DNA of 64,000 nt from Nocardia puris. GTDB lineage: Bacteria > Actinomycetota > Actinomycetes > Mycobacteriales > Mycobacteriaceae. Below the pieces are notes generated by a model, which was not told the origin of the DNA, searched no databases, and saw only the letters and a list, made by a program, of their open reading frames with translations. The first letter of the stretch is position 1. The number at the start of each line of letters is the position of its first letter. Of this stretch, positions 1 through 8,253 are shown piece after piece. Location: positions 186,001 to 250,000 of the forward strand of contig NZ_QNRE01000006.1 of NCBI RefSeq assembly GCF_003315035.1. The letters are read 5' to 3'. The position numbers and the translations under genes were made by a program.

Positions 1-162
1 CCGCAGCGCGTCGCGAATCGGCAGGCGGCTCACGCCCAGTTCGGCGGCCAGCTCGCGTTCGATCAGCTTGCTGCCGGGCCGCCGGACACCCTCGATGATC
101 TCCCCCCGCAACCGCCGGACCACCCGCCGCGACTCGGGCTCGAACACCTCAGCGCCACTCAT
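1..162 (-). CDS. GntR-family regulator, N-terminal part (cut by window edge)
   Basis: The first 54 codons of a gene that continues beyond the left edge. The peptide begins MSGAEVFEPE and carries a winged helix-turn-helix of the GntR type (IIEGVRRPGSKLIERELA followed by GVSRLPIRDAL), the pattern usual in FadR/FCD-type regulators. The effector domain lies outside the window, so the ligand and targets cannot be named. It is transcribed away from nothing visible here and is separated from ctaF by a strong hairpin, so it is not part of that operon. Confidence 0.75.
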   Translation of the reverse strand, partial: MSGAEVFEPESRRVVRRLRGEIIEGVRRPGSKLIERELAAELGVSRLPIRDALR

Positions 163-195
163 GGCCGACAGTCTGACACGCCCCCGCACACACGA

Positions 196-232
196 GAACG
201 CCCGGCCGGAAAGGGGTTCCGGCCGGGCGTTC
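196..232 (-). terminator. Intrinsic terminator after ctaF
   Basis: A perfect 16-bp stem with a 5-base loop (arms 196-211 and 217-232, GAACGCCCGG... against ...CCGGGCGTTC) begins 14 bases beyond the ctaF stop. It has no clear U tract, which is common in high-GC actinobacteria. It should end the ctaC-ctaF transcript and could also act on the other strand. Confidence 0.75.
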
Positions 233-245
233 GCGAGAATTCGGA

Positions 246-662
246 TCAGTGCTTCTCGGGACCCAGGTGGTACTCGAACACCAGGCCCGCGGCGGCGACG
301 ATCACGCACACCACGCCGACGGCGATCAGCCAGGGCTCGAAGAACGCCAGGCCCAGCGCGGTGACCGAACCGGCGGCCGCGAGGGTGATCGGCCAGGGGC
401 TGCCCGGGGAGAAGAAGCCCAGGTCGCCCGCGCCGTCGACGATCTCGGCGTCTTCGTAGTCCTCGGGACGCAGGTCGAGGCGGCGCGCGATGAACCGGAA
501 GTAGGTGCCGACGATCAGCGACAGACCCGCGGTGAGCACGATGGCGGTGGTGCCCGCCCACTCCACGCCGGTGCGCGACTGCGCGGTGAAGAAGGCGTAG
601 ACGACGCCGACGAGGATGAAGAACACCGTCAGCAGTTCGAAAATGCGCGCTTCGATCTTCAT
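246..662 (-). CDS. ctaF: Cytochrome c oxidase subunit 4, actinobacterial type
   Basis: A 138-residue small membrane subunit of the aa3-type cytochrome c oxidase of actinobacteria. It begins MKIEARIFELLTVFF and has four hydrophobic segments (about residues 8-26, 37-55, 93-108 and 112-130). The loop PEDYEDAEIVDGAGDLGFF followed by FSPGSPWPI is typical of this family. It lies 13 bases downstream of ctaC on the same strand, so the two are almost certainly one operon. The same pair, ctaC then this subunit, divergent from asnB, occurs in mycobacteria (Rv2200c-Rv2199c). The length is normal for the family. Confidence 0.93.
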   Translation of the reverse strand: MKIEARIFELLTVFFILVGVVYAFFTAQSRTGVEWAGTTAIVLTAGLSLIVGTYFRFIARRLDLRPEDYEDAEIVDGAGDLGFFSPGSPWPITLAAAGSVTALGLAFFEPWLIAVGVVCVIVAAAGLVFEYHLGPEKH

Positions 663-675
663 GTCGGATCAGTCC

Positions 676-1761
676 TCACTTGCTCTCGGGCGCGCTCTTG
701 GCCGAGCGATCGGTGTTGAACGGCTGGGTCGAGATGGAGACCGGCGACTCGCCGATCGCCTCGAGCGCCTGGGCGTTGGTCAGACCCGAGCGTCGCGCGT
801 CCAGATACTCGGTGAACCGCTCCGGCGACACCGCCCTGACCTCGAAGTTCATCATCGAGTGGAAGGTACCGCACATCTCGGCGCAGCGGCCGACGAAGGC
901 GCCTTCCTTCTCGATCTTCGTGATCTGGAAGACGTTGTCGGAGTTGTTCTCCTTCGGGTTCGGCATCACGTCGCGCTTGAACAGGAACTCCGGCACCCAG
1001 AAGGAGTGGATGACGTCGGTGGCGGCGAGCTCGAACTCGATGATCTTGCCGGTCGGCAGCACCAGGACCGGAACCTCGGTGGAGGTGCCGACGGTCTCGA
1101 CGGTGTTGTACTTCAGGTAGGAGAGGATGTCCTGCTCCGGCTTGCCGTGCACCGGGCCGGGGTTCGGGTGGCCTTCCGCGTCCGTGCGCTTCTGGTAGCC
1201 CTCCAGCTGCGCCTGCGCGGCCGCCTGGCGGTCGGCGTCGACGCCGTCGAACTGGTAGCCGTCCTTGAAGTCGACGGTGCGGTAGCCGAACTTCCAGTTC
1301 CACTGGAAGGCGGTGACGTCGACGACCACGTCCGGGTTGTCCACCTTCTCGTGGACGTAGTTCTGCACCACCACGGTGAAGTAGAACAGCACCGCGATGA
1401 TGACGAACGGGATGGCCGTGTAGGTCAGCTCGAGCGACACGTTGTAGCCGGTCTGGCGGGGGAACTCCGGGGAGTCCTTCTTCTTGCGGTGGAACGCGAT
1501 GGTCCAGAAGGTCAGGCCCCAGACCAGCACGCCCATCGCCAGCGCGGCGATGACGGACCAGGTCCACAGCTCCCGCATCCGGGTGGCCTGCGGGGTGACA
1601 CCCGAGGGCCAGCCGAACCGCAGCCAAACATTGTCGATCGAGCAGCCCGAGACGAGCAGCGCGGTGATCCCCAAGGACACCGCCAGCCCGGCCCGCCGAA
1701 GGATGCGGCCCTGACCCCGTACGGGTCGTGCCCCGATCTCTTCGCTCGCCTTGTGCGCCAC
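676..1761 (-). CDS. ctaC: Cytochrome c oxidase subunit II (CuA subunit), lipoprotein
   Basis: Subunit II of the aa3 oxidase, which takes electrons from the cytochrome bcc complex at the CuA centre outside the membrane. From the chosen GTG start the protein has 361 residues. A signal segment ends in the lipobox LVSGC (Cys 40), two membrane helices follow, and then a cupredoxin domain. The CuA ligands are visible as C-AEM-C-GTF-H-SM-M (Cys293, Cys297, His301, Met304). The reading frame is open further upstream (to 1842), but AGGAAGG sits 7 bases before the GTG at 1761, so I prefer that start; the GTG at 1767 is the alternative. It forms an operon with ctaF and is divergent from asnB. Confidence 0.93.
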   Translation of the reverse strand: MAHKASEEIGARPVRGQGRILRRAGLAVSLGITALLVSGCSIDNVWLRFGWPSGVTPQATRMRELWTWSVIAALAMGVLVWGLTFWTIAFHRKKKDSPEFPRQTGYNVSLELTYTAIPFVIIAVLFYFTVVVQNYVHEKVDNPDVVVDVTAFQWNWKFGYRTVDFKDGYQFDGVDADRQAAAQAQLEGYQKRTDAEGHPNPGPVHGKPEQDILSYLKYNTVETVGTSTEVPVLVLPTGKIIEFELAATDVIHSFWVPEFLFKRDVMPNPKENNSDNVFQITKIEKEGAFVGRCAEMCGTFHSMMNFEVRAVSPERFTEYLDARRSGLTNAQALEAIGESPVSISTQPFNTDRSAKSAPESK

Positions 1762-2159
1762 GCTCACGCCTTCCTGGTCGCCACACATTCCGACAGTGTG
1801 CCGCCGCGAGCCGTGATCCGCCCCGGCGACACTTTCAAGCACATGTCAGGGCGTTCCCGGCACCGCGTGCGCCACCTGAGAACGACCTGAGTACTACGCA
1901 GCGTAGACCAAACCGGCGCCCGGTTCGCCGCCGGGTCACGTTCGACACTCCGCGCGAGCCGATCCCGGCGCGAACACCGGCGCATCCGCGCTGGATACGG
2001 TGGGCCCGAGGCGGATAGACCCCCTATGCGGCATACTCGGACGCGATATTCCGGCCGCGCGGCGCGCCGCTCGCGTGCGCGTGCGCCACGCACCATCCCG
2101 CAGAACATTTCCGGACGCCGACGCGGCGTCCCGACCGGAGAGACGAGGTTGCCGACACC
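1762..2159. promoter_or_regulatory. Divergent ctaC/asnB intergenic region
   Basis: About 400 bases with no convincing gene. It must hold the promoters of both ctaC and asnB. A perfect inverted repeat, CTACGC-A-GCGTAG, lies at 1894-1906 and is the most operator-like element. I cannot assign a regulator. Confidence 0.5.
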
Positions 2160-4103
2160 GTGTGCGGACTGCTCGGATTCCTGACAGCTGACGCGGCGAC
2201 ATCCGATGTGGTCGACCAGGTGTACGACGCGCTGCACTGCATGCGCCACCGCGGCCCGGACGAGCGCGGAACCTGGCACGACGACCACCTGGTCTTCGGC
2301 TTCAACCGCCTGTCCATCATCGATATCGAGCATTCGCACCAGCCGCTGCGCTGGGGTCCCGCCGACAACCCGCAGCGCTACGCGCTGACCTTCAACGGCG
2401 AGATCTACAACTACATCGAGCTGCGCGAGGAGCTGAGCGCCGCGCACGGCGCCGAGTTCGCCGACGGCGCGATGTTCGCCACCGAGGGCGACAGCGAGAC
2501 CATCGTCGCGGCCTTCCACTACTGGGGCGCCGACGCGGTGCGCCGCCTGCGCGGCATGTTCGCCTTCGCGATCTGGGACACCGAGACCGGCGAGCTGTTC
2601 CTGGCCCGCGACCCGTTCGGCATCAAGCCGCTGTTCCTGGCCACCGGCCCCGGCGGCACGGCGTTCGCCAGCGAGAAGAAGAGCCTGCTGGACCTGCTGC
2701 CCGCGCTCGGCCTCACCGACGATCTGGACCCGCGCGCGCTCGAGCACTACACGGTGCTCCAGTACGTGCCCGAGCCCGAAACCCTGCACAAGGCGATCCG
2801 CAGGCTCGAGTCCGGCACCTACGCCGTGGTGCGTCCGGGCGCGCGGCCCGAGATCACCCGCTACTTCCGCCCTGAGTTCCCGGTGCGGGCGTTCACCCCC
2901 GGCTCCGAGGCCGCTCGCTACCGCGAGATCGCGCAGGCCCTCGAGGACTCGGTCGCCAAGCACATGCGCGCCGATGTCACCGTCGGCTCGTTCCTGTCCG
3001 GCGGGATCGACTCCACCGCCGTCGCCGCGCTGGCCATGCGCCACAACCCGAACCTGATCACGTTCACCACCGGGTTCGAGCGCGAGGGCTACTCCGAGGT
3101 GGACGTGGCCGCCGAGAGCGCCGCCGCGATCGGCGCGCGCCACGTGGTCAAGGTGGTCTCCCCCGCCGAGTTCGCCGCCGCCATCCCCGAAATCGTCTGG
3201 TACCTCGACGATCCCGTGGCCGACCCGGCGCTGGTGCCGCTGTATTTCGTGGCGAAGGAGGCACGCAAGCACGTCAAGGTGGTGCTGTCGGGCGAGGGCG
3301 CCGACGAGCTGTTCGGCGGGTACACGATCTATCGGGAGCCGCTGTCGCTCAAGCCTTTCGAGTACCTTCCCGCCGGGCTGCGCAAGCTGGCCGGGCGGCT
3401 GTCGGATCGCATCCCCGACGGCAAGCGCGGCAAGAGCCTGCTGCACCGCGGCTCGCTGACGCTCGAGGAGCGCTACTACGGCAACGCCCGCAGCTTCAAC
3501 GATGCCCAGCTGCGCGCCGTGCTGCGCGAATTCCGGCCCGAATGGACCCATCAGGACGTCACCGCCCCGATCTACGCGCAGTCGCGCGGCTGGGACCCGG
3601 TGGCGCGCATGCAGCACCTCGACCTGTTCACCTGGCTGCGCGGCGACATCCTGGTCAAGGCCGACAAGATGACCATGGCCAACTCGCTCGAGCTGCGGGT
3701 GCCGTTCCTGGACGCCGAGGTGCTGCGGGTCGCCGAGCAGATCCCGTTCGAGCAGAAGATCACCAAGGACACCACCAAGTACGCGCTGCGCCAGGCGCTG
3801 GAGGGCATCGTGCCCCCGCACGTGCTGCACCGCGCCAAGCTGGGATTCCCGGTGCCCCTGCGGCATTGGCTGCGCGGCACCGAACTGTTCGACTGGGCGC
3901 AGGCGCAGATCGCCGACTCCCAGACCGATCACCTGCTCGACAAGGCCGCCATCAAGACCATGCTCGACGACCACCGCGCGGGCCGCTCCGATCACAGCCG
4001 CCGCCTGTGGACGCTGCTGGTGTTCATGGTCTGGCACGGCATCTTCGTGGAGAACCGGATCAAGCCGGAGATCCAGGAGCCGGTCTACCCGGTCAGCCTG
4101 TAG
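2160..4103 (+). CDS. asnB: Asparagine synthase (glutamine-hydrolysing)
   Basis: Makes asparagine from aspartate, glutamine and ATP. The 647-residue protein begins MCGLLGF, so Cys2, the class II glutaminase nucleophile, is present once the initiator Met is removed; this fixes the GTG start. The amidotransferase domain covers about residues 2-215 (RGPDERG, NGEIYNY, ARDPFGIKPL). The synthetase domain follows with the ATP-pyrophosphatase loop SGGIDS at 280-285 and later GEGADELFGGY. The length is normal. It is a single gene with its own terminator, divergent from ctaC as in mycobacteria. In M. tuberculosis this locus has been linked to cell-wall amidation and resistance phenotypes; I infer only the enzymatic role. 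Confidence 0.94.
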   Translation: MCGLLGFLTADAATSDVVDQVYDALHCMRHRGPDERGTWHDDHLVFGFNRLSIIDIEHSHQPLRWGPADNPQRYALTFNGEIYNYIELREELSAAHGAEFADGAMFATEGDSETIVAAFHYWGADAVRRLRGMFAFAIWDTETGELFLARDPFGIKPLFLATGPGGTAFASEKKSLLDLLPALGLTDDLDPRALEHYTVLQYVPEPETLHKAIRRLESGTYAVVRPGARPEITRYFRPEFPVRAFTPGSEAARYREIAQALEDSVAKHMRADVTVGSFLSGGIDSTAVAALAMRHNPNLITFTTGFEREGYSEVDVAAESAAAIGARHVVKVVSPAEFAAAIPEIVWYLDDPVADPALVPLYFVAKEARKHVKVVLSGEGADELFGGYTIYREPLSLKPFEYLPAGLRKLAGRLSDRIPDGKRGKSLLHRGSLTLEERYYGNARSFNDAQLRAVLREFRPEWTHQDVTAPIYAQSRGWDPVARMQHLDLFTWLRGDILVKADKMTMANSLELRVPFLDAEVLRVAEQIPFEQKITKDTTKYALRQALEGIVPPHVLHRAKLGFPVPLRHWLRGTELFDWAQAQIADSQTDHLLDKAAIKTMLDDHRAGRSDHSRRLWTLLVFMVWHGIFVENRIKPEIQEPVYPVSL

Positions 4104-4110
4104 CGCCAGC

Positions 4111-4192
4111 GAGACGGCGAACGCCCCTTCGTGTCCGGTCACCCGCTCTGGAGAGAGTGCGGCTCGGATTCGAAGGGGCGTTCGCTCGTCTC
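4111..4192. terminator. Bidirectional terminator between asnB and adoK
   Basis: Long inverted repeat between the convergent genes: arms 4111-4131 (GAGACGGCGAACGCCCCTTC) and 4171-4192, nearly perfect over 21 bases, enclosing a 39-base loop. It suits termination of both transcripts. Confidence 0.75.
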
Positions 4193-4198
4193 AGGTGC

Positions 4199-5167
4199 TT
4201 ACAGCAGCGGCTTGATATCGGCGGCCGCTTCGGCGCCGTAGGCGGCGGTGAGGCGTTCCAGGGCGTCGTCCTTGTTCAGGGTCCACTCCTGGGTGCCCAT
4301 GGTCTCCAGCACCAGCACCGCCACCAGCGAACCCAGCTGGGCGGAGCGCTCCAGGCTCAGCCCCGCGGTGTGGCCGGTCAGGAAGCCCGCGCGGAACGCG
4401 TCGCCGACGCCGGTGGGCTCGACCTTGGTGCGCTCGGGCACCACGCCGACGCGCACCTCGGTGCCGTCGCGGTCCACCACCAGCACGCCGTCGGCGCCCA
4501 GGGTGGTGACGCGGATGCCGACCCGTCGCGCCACCTCGGCCTCGTCGAGCCCGGTCTTCTGCAACAGCAGCGCCCACTCGTACTTGTTGGTGAAAAGGTA
4601 TGCGGCGCCGTCTATCAGGCGCACGGACTGGTCGCCGTCGAGACGGGCCAGCTGCTGGGAGGGGTCGGCCGCGAACGGGATGCCCAGTTCCCTGGCCTCC
4701 TCGGTGTGGCGCAGCATCGCCTCGGGATCGTTCGCGCCGACCAGCACCAGGTCGATCTGCTTGCGCTCGGCCAGCTCGGCCAGGGAGATGTCGCGGGCCT
4801 CGCTCATCGCGCCCGGGTAGAACGACGCGATCTGGGCCATGTCGTCATCGGTGGTGCAGACGAAGCGGGCGGTGTGGGCGCGGTCGGAGACGTGCACCAC
4901 CGAGCAGTCCACGCCGTGCTGTTCCAGCCAGGCACGGTAGTCGGCGAAGTCGGCGCCCACCGCGCCGACCAGCAGGGGTGTGCGATTCAGCACGCCCATG
5001 GCGAAGGCGATGTTGCCCGCGACGCCGCCACGGCGGATCTGCAGGTCGTCGACGAGGAAGCTCAGCGAGACGTGGTCGAGCTGATCGGCCAGAAGTGCCT
5101 CGGCGAACCGACCGGGGAAGCGCATGAGGTGATCGGTCGCGATGGACGCGGACACGGCGATGGACAC
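4199..5167 (-). CDS. adoK: Adenosine kinase (PfkB family)
   Basis: Phosphorylates adenosine to AMP for purine salvage. With the GTG start at 5167 the protein has 322 residues and begins VSIAVSASIATDHLMRFPG, matching the start I know for mycobacterial AdoK; the frame is open to a TTG at 5185, which is less likely. PfkB features are visible: RRGGVAGN near residue 47, the AADPSQQ segment, and the C-terminal signature GVGDAFRAGF with the catalytic Asp. FLVDDLQIRRGG and SFYPGAMSEAR are diagnostic of the AdoK/Rv2202c branch rather than ribokinases. It is convergent with asnB. Confidence 0.92.
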   Translation of the reverse strand: MSIAVSASIATDHLMRFPGRFAEALLADQLDHVSLSFLVDDLQIRRGGVAGNIAFAMGVLNRTPLLVGAVGADFADYRAWLEQHGVDCSVVHVSDRAHTARFVCTTDDDMAQIASFYPGAMSEARDISLAELAERKQIDLVLVGANDPEAMLRHTEEARELGIPFAADPSQQLARLDGDQSVRLIDGAAYLFTNKYEWALLLQKTGLDEAEVARRVGIRVTTLGADGVLVVDRDGTEVRVGVVPERTKVEPTGVGDAFRAGFLTGHTAGLSLERSAQLGSLVAVLVLETMGTQEWTLNKDDALERLTAAYGAEAAADIKPLL

Positions 5168-5285
5168 GAGAGCGGAGTCCTTCAACGGTAGGCGGCAGAC
5201 GGAAGAGAGCGGAGATCGAAACCCCCGCTCTCACCGTAGCCGATGCACCACCGCGCCCGGGCCGGTCCGGCCGGGCGAACACGCC

Positions 5286-5627
5286 TCAGTTGAAGGAGTC
5301 GCCGCAGGCGCAGGAGCCGGTGGCGTTCGGGTTGTCGATGGTGAAACCCTGCTTCTCGATGGTGTCGACGAAGTCGATCGAGGCACCCTGCACGTAGGGG
5401 GCGCTCATCCGGTCCACGGCCAGCGTCACGCCGCCGAAGTCGACGGTCAGGTCGCCGTCGAGGCTGCGGTCGTCGAAGAAGAGCTGGTAGCGCAGGCCGG
5501 CGCAGCCACCCGGCTGCACGGCGATGCGCAGGGCGAGGTCGTCGCGACCTTCCTGGTCCAGCAGGGCCTTCGCCTTGGCGGCGGCGGCATCGGTCAGAGT
5601 CACACCGTGGGTGATCGTCTCGGTCAT
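5286..5627 (-). CDS. erpA: HesB/IscA/ErpA-type iron-sulfur carrier
   Basis: An A-type carrier of 113 residues that delivers Fe-S clusters to apo-proteins. The three conserved cysteines are present: one in PGGCAGLRY and two in the C-terminal GSCACGDSFN. A GAGGAG sequence lies 5 bases before the ATG. It corresponds to Rv2204c in mycobacteria, which sits at the same place. Client proteins are not shown by the sequence, but lipoyl synthase and other Fe-S enzymes lie within the window. The symbol is by family; hesB or iscA would be equally fair. Confidence 0.88.
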   Translation of the reverse strand: MTETITHGVTLTDAAAAKAKALLDQEGRDDLALRIAVQPGGCAGLRYQLFFDDRSLDGDLTVDFGGVTLAVDRMSAPYVQGASIDFVDTIEKQGFTIDNPNATGSCACGDSFN

Positions 5628-5800
5628 GAAGTCTCCTCGAGGACAGCGTGGTCAACCCGTGAACTGCACGGCTCGTGGGTCAACACCGTCGGGCGGGCTG
5701 CTATTCCCCATCTTGCCACTCCCCGGCCGTTCGCGGTCAGCCGACCTCACGGTTCCGTGTCGGCGGGGCGGCCGCGTTTCCGGCACGTGGCGGGATCGAA

Positions 5801-5806
5801 TAGCCT
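5801..5806 (+). promoter_or_regulatory. -10 box of the leaderless DUF3043 gene
   Basis: TAGCCT ends 7 bases before the GTG at 5814. No Shine-Dalgarno sequence precedes that GTG, so transcription probably begins at or next to the start codon. Confidence 0.5.
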
Positions 5807-5813
5807 GGTTGCT

Positions 5814-6485
5814 GTGAAGTTGTTCCGTCGCGGCGAGTCCAGCACCACCGACGCGATCGCCGACACCCCGGCGGACGCGGAGGGCGGCTCGACCGCTACC
5901 ACCACCAAGACCACCCAGACCGCCACCCCCGGCAAGGGCAGGCCCACGCCGAAACGCCGTGACGCGGAAGGCAAGCGGCGCGGCCCGGTCGCGCCCGCCC
6001 CGCTGACGGCGAAGGAGGCGCGGGCCCGGCGCAAGGCCAACCGCGGCAACAAAGAGGAGCGCAAGGCGGCCGCCGCCGAGCGCAGGCTCGCCACCCAGGA
6101 GCGCCGCGCGCGCATGCTGGCCGGGGAGGACAAGTACCTGCTGCCGCGCGACAAGGGCCCGGTCCGGGCCTACGTGCGAGATCTGGTCGACGCCCGCCGC
6201 AACCTGGTCGGGCTGTTCATGCCGATGGCGCTGGTGCTGATCATGTCGATGTTCGCGGCGCCCGGCCTGCAATCGCTGGTGACACTGATCATGCTGGTCA
6301 TGATGCTGTTCATGGCCGTCGAGGGCGTGATCCTGGGCCGCATCGTGAACAACCGGGTGCGCGAGCGCTACCCCGACACCACCGACACCGGGTTCCGCCT
6401 GGGCTGGTACGCCTTCGTGCGCGCCTCCCAGATCCGCAAGATGCGGGCGCCGAAGCCGCGCGTGAAGCCCGGCGAAGCGGTCTGA
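5814..6485 (+). CDS. DUF3043 membrane protein
   Basis: A 223-residue conserved actinobacterial protein, the counterpart of Rv2206 at the same locus. The N-terminal half (residues 1-115) is highly charged, with Thr/Lys/Arg-rich stretches and an ARARRKANRGNKEERKAAA-like basic helix. Two adjacent membrane segments follow (GLFMPMALVLIMSMFA and LVTLIMLVMMLFMAVEGVI, about residues 133-170), then a short basic tail. The GTG at 5814 is chosen because a -10 box lies 7 bases upstream and homology to the family begins at MKLFRRGE. The frame is open to 5142, but that part overlaps adoK and the Fe-S gene on the other strand. Function unknown. Confidence 0.85.
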   Translation: MKLFRRGESSTTDAIADTPADAEGGSTATTTKTTQTATPGKGRPTPKRRDAEGKRRGPVAPAPLTAKEARARRKANRGNKEERKAAAAERRLATQERRARMLAGEDKYLLPRDKGPVRAYVRDLVDARRNLVGLFMPMALVLIMSMFAAPGLQSLVTLIMLVMMLFMAVEGVILGRIVNNRVRERYPDTTDTGFRLGWYAFVRASQIRKMRAPKPRVKPGEAV

Positions 6486-6493
6486 GACCTGCC

Positions 6494-6537
6494 CCGAACT
6501 CCCCGTCCGTGACATCGATCACGGGCGGGGAGTTCGG
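6494..6537. terminator. Bidirectional terminator after the DUF3043 gene
   Basis: CCGAACTCCCCG and CCGTG pair with CACGG and CGGGGAGTTCGG around the loop ACATCGAT, giving a 12+5-bp stem with one mismatch. It separates the convergent DUF3043 gene and the small membrane protein gene. Confidence 0.75.
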
Positions 6538-6542
6538 CGCTT

Positions 6543-6704
6543 TCACCGGTGGTGGGAGATGGCGTCGAGTTCGGCGCGCAGGCGCTGGGCATCGCGGTCG
6601 ACAACGTCGGACGAGCCGGCGTGGCCTTCGATCCTGGCGAGCAGGACGCCGACGGTGACAAGGAAGGCGAAGATCAGGACGAGGGTGACGATTACTCCGA
6701 ACAT
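6543..6704 (-). CDS. Small single-pass membrane protein, 53 residues
   Basis: A short open frame that begins MFGVIVTLVLIFAFLVTVGV, one strong membrane helix, followed by a polar tail (LLARIEGHAG, then RDAQRLRAELDAISHHR) that could form an amphipathic helix. Codon third positions are strongly G/C, as in real genes here. It ends just beside the terminator at 6494-6537 and is divergent from the GlxA-type regulator. There is no clear Shine-Dalgarno sequence. I do not recognise a family; the layout resembles small accessory membrane proteins. Confidence 0.6.
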   Translation of the reverse strand: MFGVIVTLVLIFAFLVTVGVLLARIEGHAGSSDVVDRDAQRLRAELDAISHHR

Positions 6705-6749
6705 GGCAGTAATTTTTCGCTCGTTGAATTACCGCCGAAAGTGGCAGTA
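6704..6749. promoter_or_regulatory. Direct repeat in the divergent promoter (possible AraC-type sites)
   Basis: TGGCAGTA occurs at 6704-6711 and again at 6742-6749 in the same orientation, upstream of the AraC-type regulator gene. Regulators of this class often bind direct repeats, so autoregulation is possible. This is inference from position only. Confidence 0.35.
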
Positions 6750-6755
6750 GAGCCA

Positions 6756-6784
6756 TTGTCCGTAAAGATCCGGCCAGCTACGCT
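6756..6784 (+). promoter_or_regulatory. Promoter of the GlxA-type regulator gene
   Basis: TTGTCC (6756-6761) and TACGCT (6779-6784) are 17 bases apart. The ATG lies 6 bases after the -10 box with no Shine-Dalgarno sequence, which indicates a leaderless transcript. Confidence 0.6.
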
Positions 6785-6790
6785 GGGACG

Positions 6791-7765
6791 ATGTTGTCCA
6801 AGGTCGCGGTGGTGCTCTACGAGCGGCTCGCCATGTTCGAATTCGGCGTCGTGTGCGAGGTGTTCGGCCTGGACCGCACCGCCGACGGGCTGCCCGGTTT
6901 CGACTTCAAGGTCTGCGGGGTCGAACCCGGAAAGCCGTTGCGCTCCACCACACCCGGCGTGTCCGTCACACCGGACCACGCGTTGGACGAGCTCGTGCGG
7001 GCCGATCTCGTCGCGGTGCCCGCGGCCCCCGCGTTCGCCGTCTCCGAAGGGCTCGACATCCGCATCGTCGAGGCGGTGCGCGCGGCGTCCGACGCGGGGG
7101 CGATCATCCTGACCGTGTGCTCGGGCGCATTCGTCGCGGGCGCGGCCGGGCTGCTCGACGGAAGGAAGTGCACGACGCACTGGCGCTATGTCGACCGGCT
7201 CGCCGAAATGTATCCGCAGGCGACCGTGGATCCCGACGTGCTGTTCGTCGACGAAGGCAACCTCATCACCAGCGCGGGCACCGCGGCCGGGATCGACGCG
7301 TGCCTGCACCTGGTGCGCCGGGAGATCGGCAGCGCCGCCGCCAACGGCATCGCCCGCCGCATGGTGGTGCCGCCGCAGCGCGACGGCGGGCAACGTCAGT
7401 TCATCGAACGCCCGGTCGCCCAGTGCTCCTCCGACGGGCTCGCCACCACGCTCCAGTGGATGAACGAGCACCTCGACCTGCCGCACACCGTGGACGAACT
7501 GGCCGCCCGCTCGAACATGTCCACCCGCACCTTCGCCCGCCGCTTCGCCGCCGAGACCGGCACCACCCCGGTGAAATGGCTCACCAACCAGCGCGTCCTG
7601 CACGCCAAACACCTGCTGGAGGACACCGACCAGGGCCTCGAGCAGATCGCCTCCCGCGCCGGCTTCGGCTCCGGCGCCCTCCTGCGCCACCACTTCCAGC
7701 GCCTGGTCGGCATCTCCCCCACCGAATACCGCCGCCGCTTCGGTCGGGCGATGTCGGGGTCCTGA
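6791..7765 (+). CDS. GlxA-family AraC-type transcriptional regulator
   Basis: A 324-residue regulator in two parts. Residues about 1-185 form a DJ-1/PfpI (class I amidotransferase-like) domain: VAVVLYERLAMFEFGVVCEV at the start and ILTVCSGAFVAGAAGLLDGR, where the Cys occupies the usual elbow position. Residues about 215-320 form the AraC double helix-turn-helix (VDELAARSNMSTRTFARRF and LEQIASRAGFGS, then FQRLVGISPTEYRRRF). Members of this family control varied catabolic or detoxification genes; the target here is unknown. The only neighbour that might be regulated is the divergent small membrane protein. The ATG is fixed by a leaderless promoter. Confidence 0.9.
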   Translation: MLSKVAVVLYERLAMFEFGVVCEVFGLDRTADGLPGFDFKVCGVEPGKPLRSTTPGVSVTPDHALDELVRADLVAVPAAPAFAVSEGLDIRIVEAVRAASDAGAIILTVCSGAFVAGAAGLLDGRKCTTHWRYVDRLAEMYPQATVDPDVLFVDEGNLITSAGTAAGIDACLHLVRREIGSAAANGIARRMVVPPQRDGGQRQFIERPVAQCSSDGLATTLQWMNEHLDLPHTVDELAARSNMSTRTFARRFAAETGTTPVKWLTNQRVLHAKHLLEDTDQGLEQIASRAGFGSGALLRHHFQRLVGISPTEYRRRFGRAMSGS

Positions 7766-8253
7766 GCGTCAGGCCGCACGGCCGACTGGCTCCCGGTGAA
7801 CCCGTCCCGTCAGCAGCCGGAGCCGGACATCGGCGGGTTCGATCGCGTGCGGCAGGTCGTACCGGTTGACGTGGTCGAGGGCAGTGGCGGGTGGGTCTGC
7901 CGCCGAGCCGGGCGACTATCTCGCTCCGGCGCACGGTCACAGCGCGAGCCGCCCAGGGACCGGCCCCGTGTGCATTGTTCTCTCGCCGGTCCATCCCCGG
8001 CCGAAAATCCACGTCTCCCGACCTTCGGACCCACACCATCACGCCGGACAGCCGTGGTCCGACATGCTCGCCCAGCGAGACCGGAAGGTGGCGTGCCGAC
8101 CTGCACAGCCCGCCGCCGGACCGGGGCTGCGATGGCCAGGGCTGTTCAGGTCGCCGACTTGGTGGCCGTGGTGGAACCTCGATCGCCGGGCACGAGCCGC
8201 TGTTCGTGCGCGGTGATGCCGACGTCGGGCCCGCTGTTGGTACCGTCACGCGG
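7766..8253. other. Intergenic region without a recognised gene
   Basis: About 490 bases between the GlxA-type regulator and cobU. Open frames exist on both strands but none has a recognisable protein, start signal or codon pattern that stands out. I looked for the conserved elements of a cobalamin riboswitch ahead of cobU and did not see them. The last bases hold the cobU -10 box. Confidence 0.5.
8241..8246 (+). promoter_or_regulatory. -10 box of the cob genes
   Basis: TACCGT ends 7 bases before the cobU GTG at 8254, with no Shine-Dalgarno sequence between them; probably a leaderless start for cobU. Confidence 0.45.

Noticed and set aside
659..1786. Long frames antisense or out of frame to ctaC and similar genes elsewhere
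   Set aside because: High-GC DNA leaves long open frames opposite real genes; their Arg/Gly/Ala-rich text has no domains.
5142..5813. Long N-terminal extension of the DUF3043 protein
   Set aside because: It overlaps two well-supported genes on the other strand, and a leaderless start at 5814 explains the family start.
7766..8253. Cobalamin riboswitch before cobU
   Set aside because: I could not find the conserved B12-box elements, and a -10 box directly before the cobU start leaves no leader RNA.
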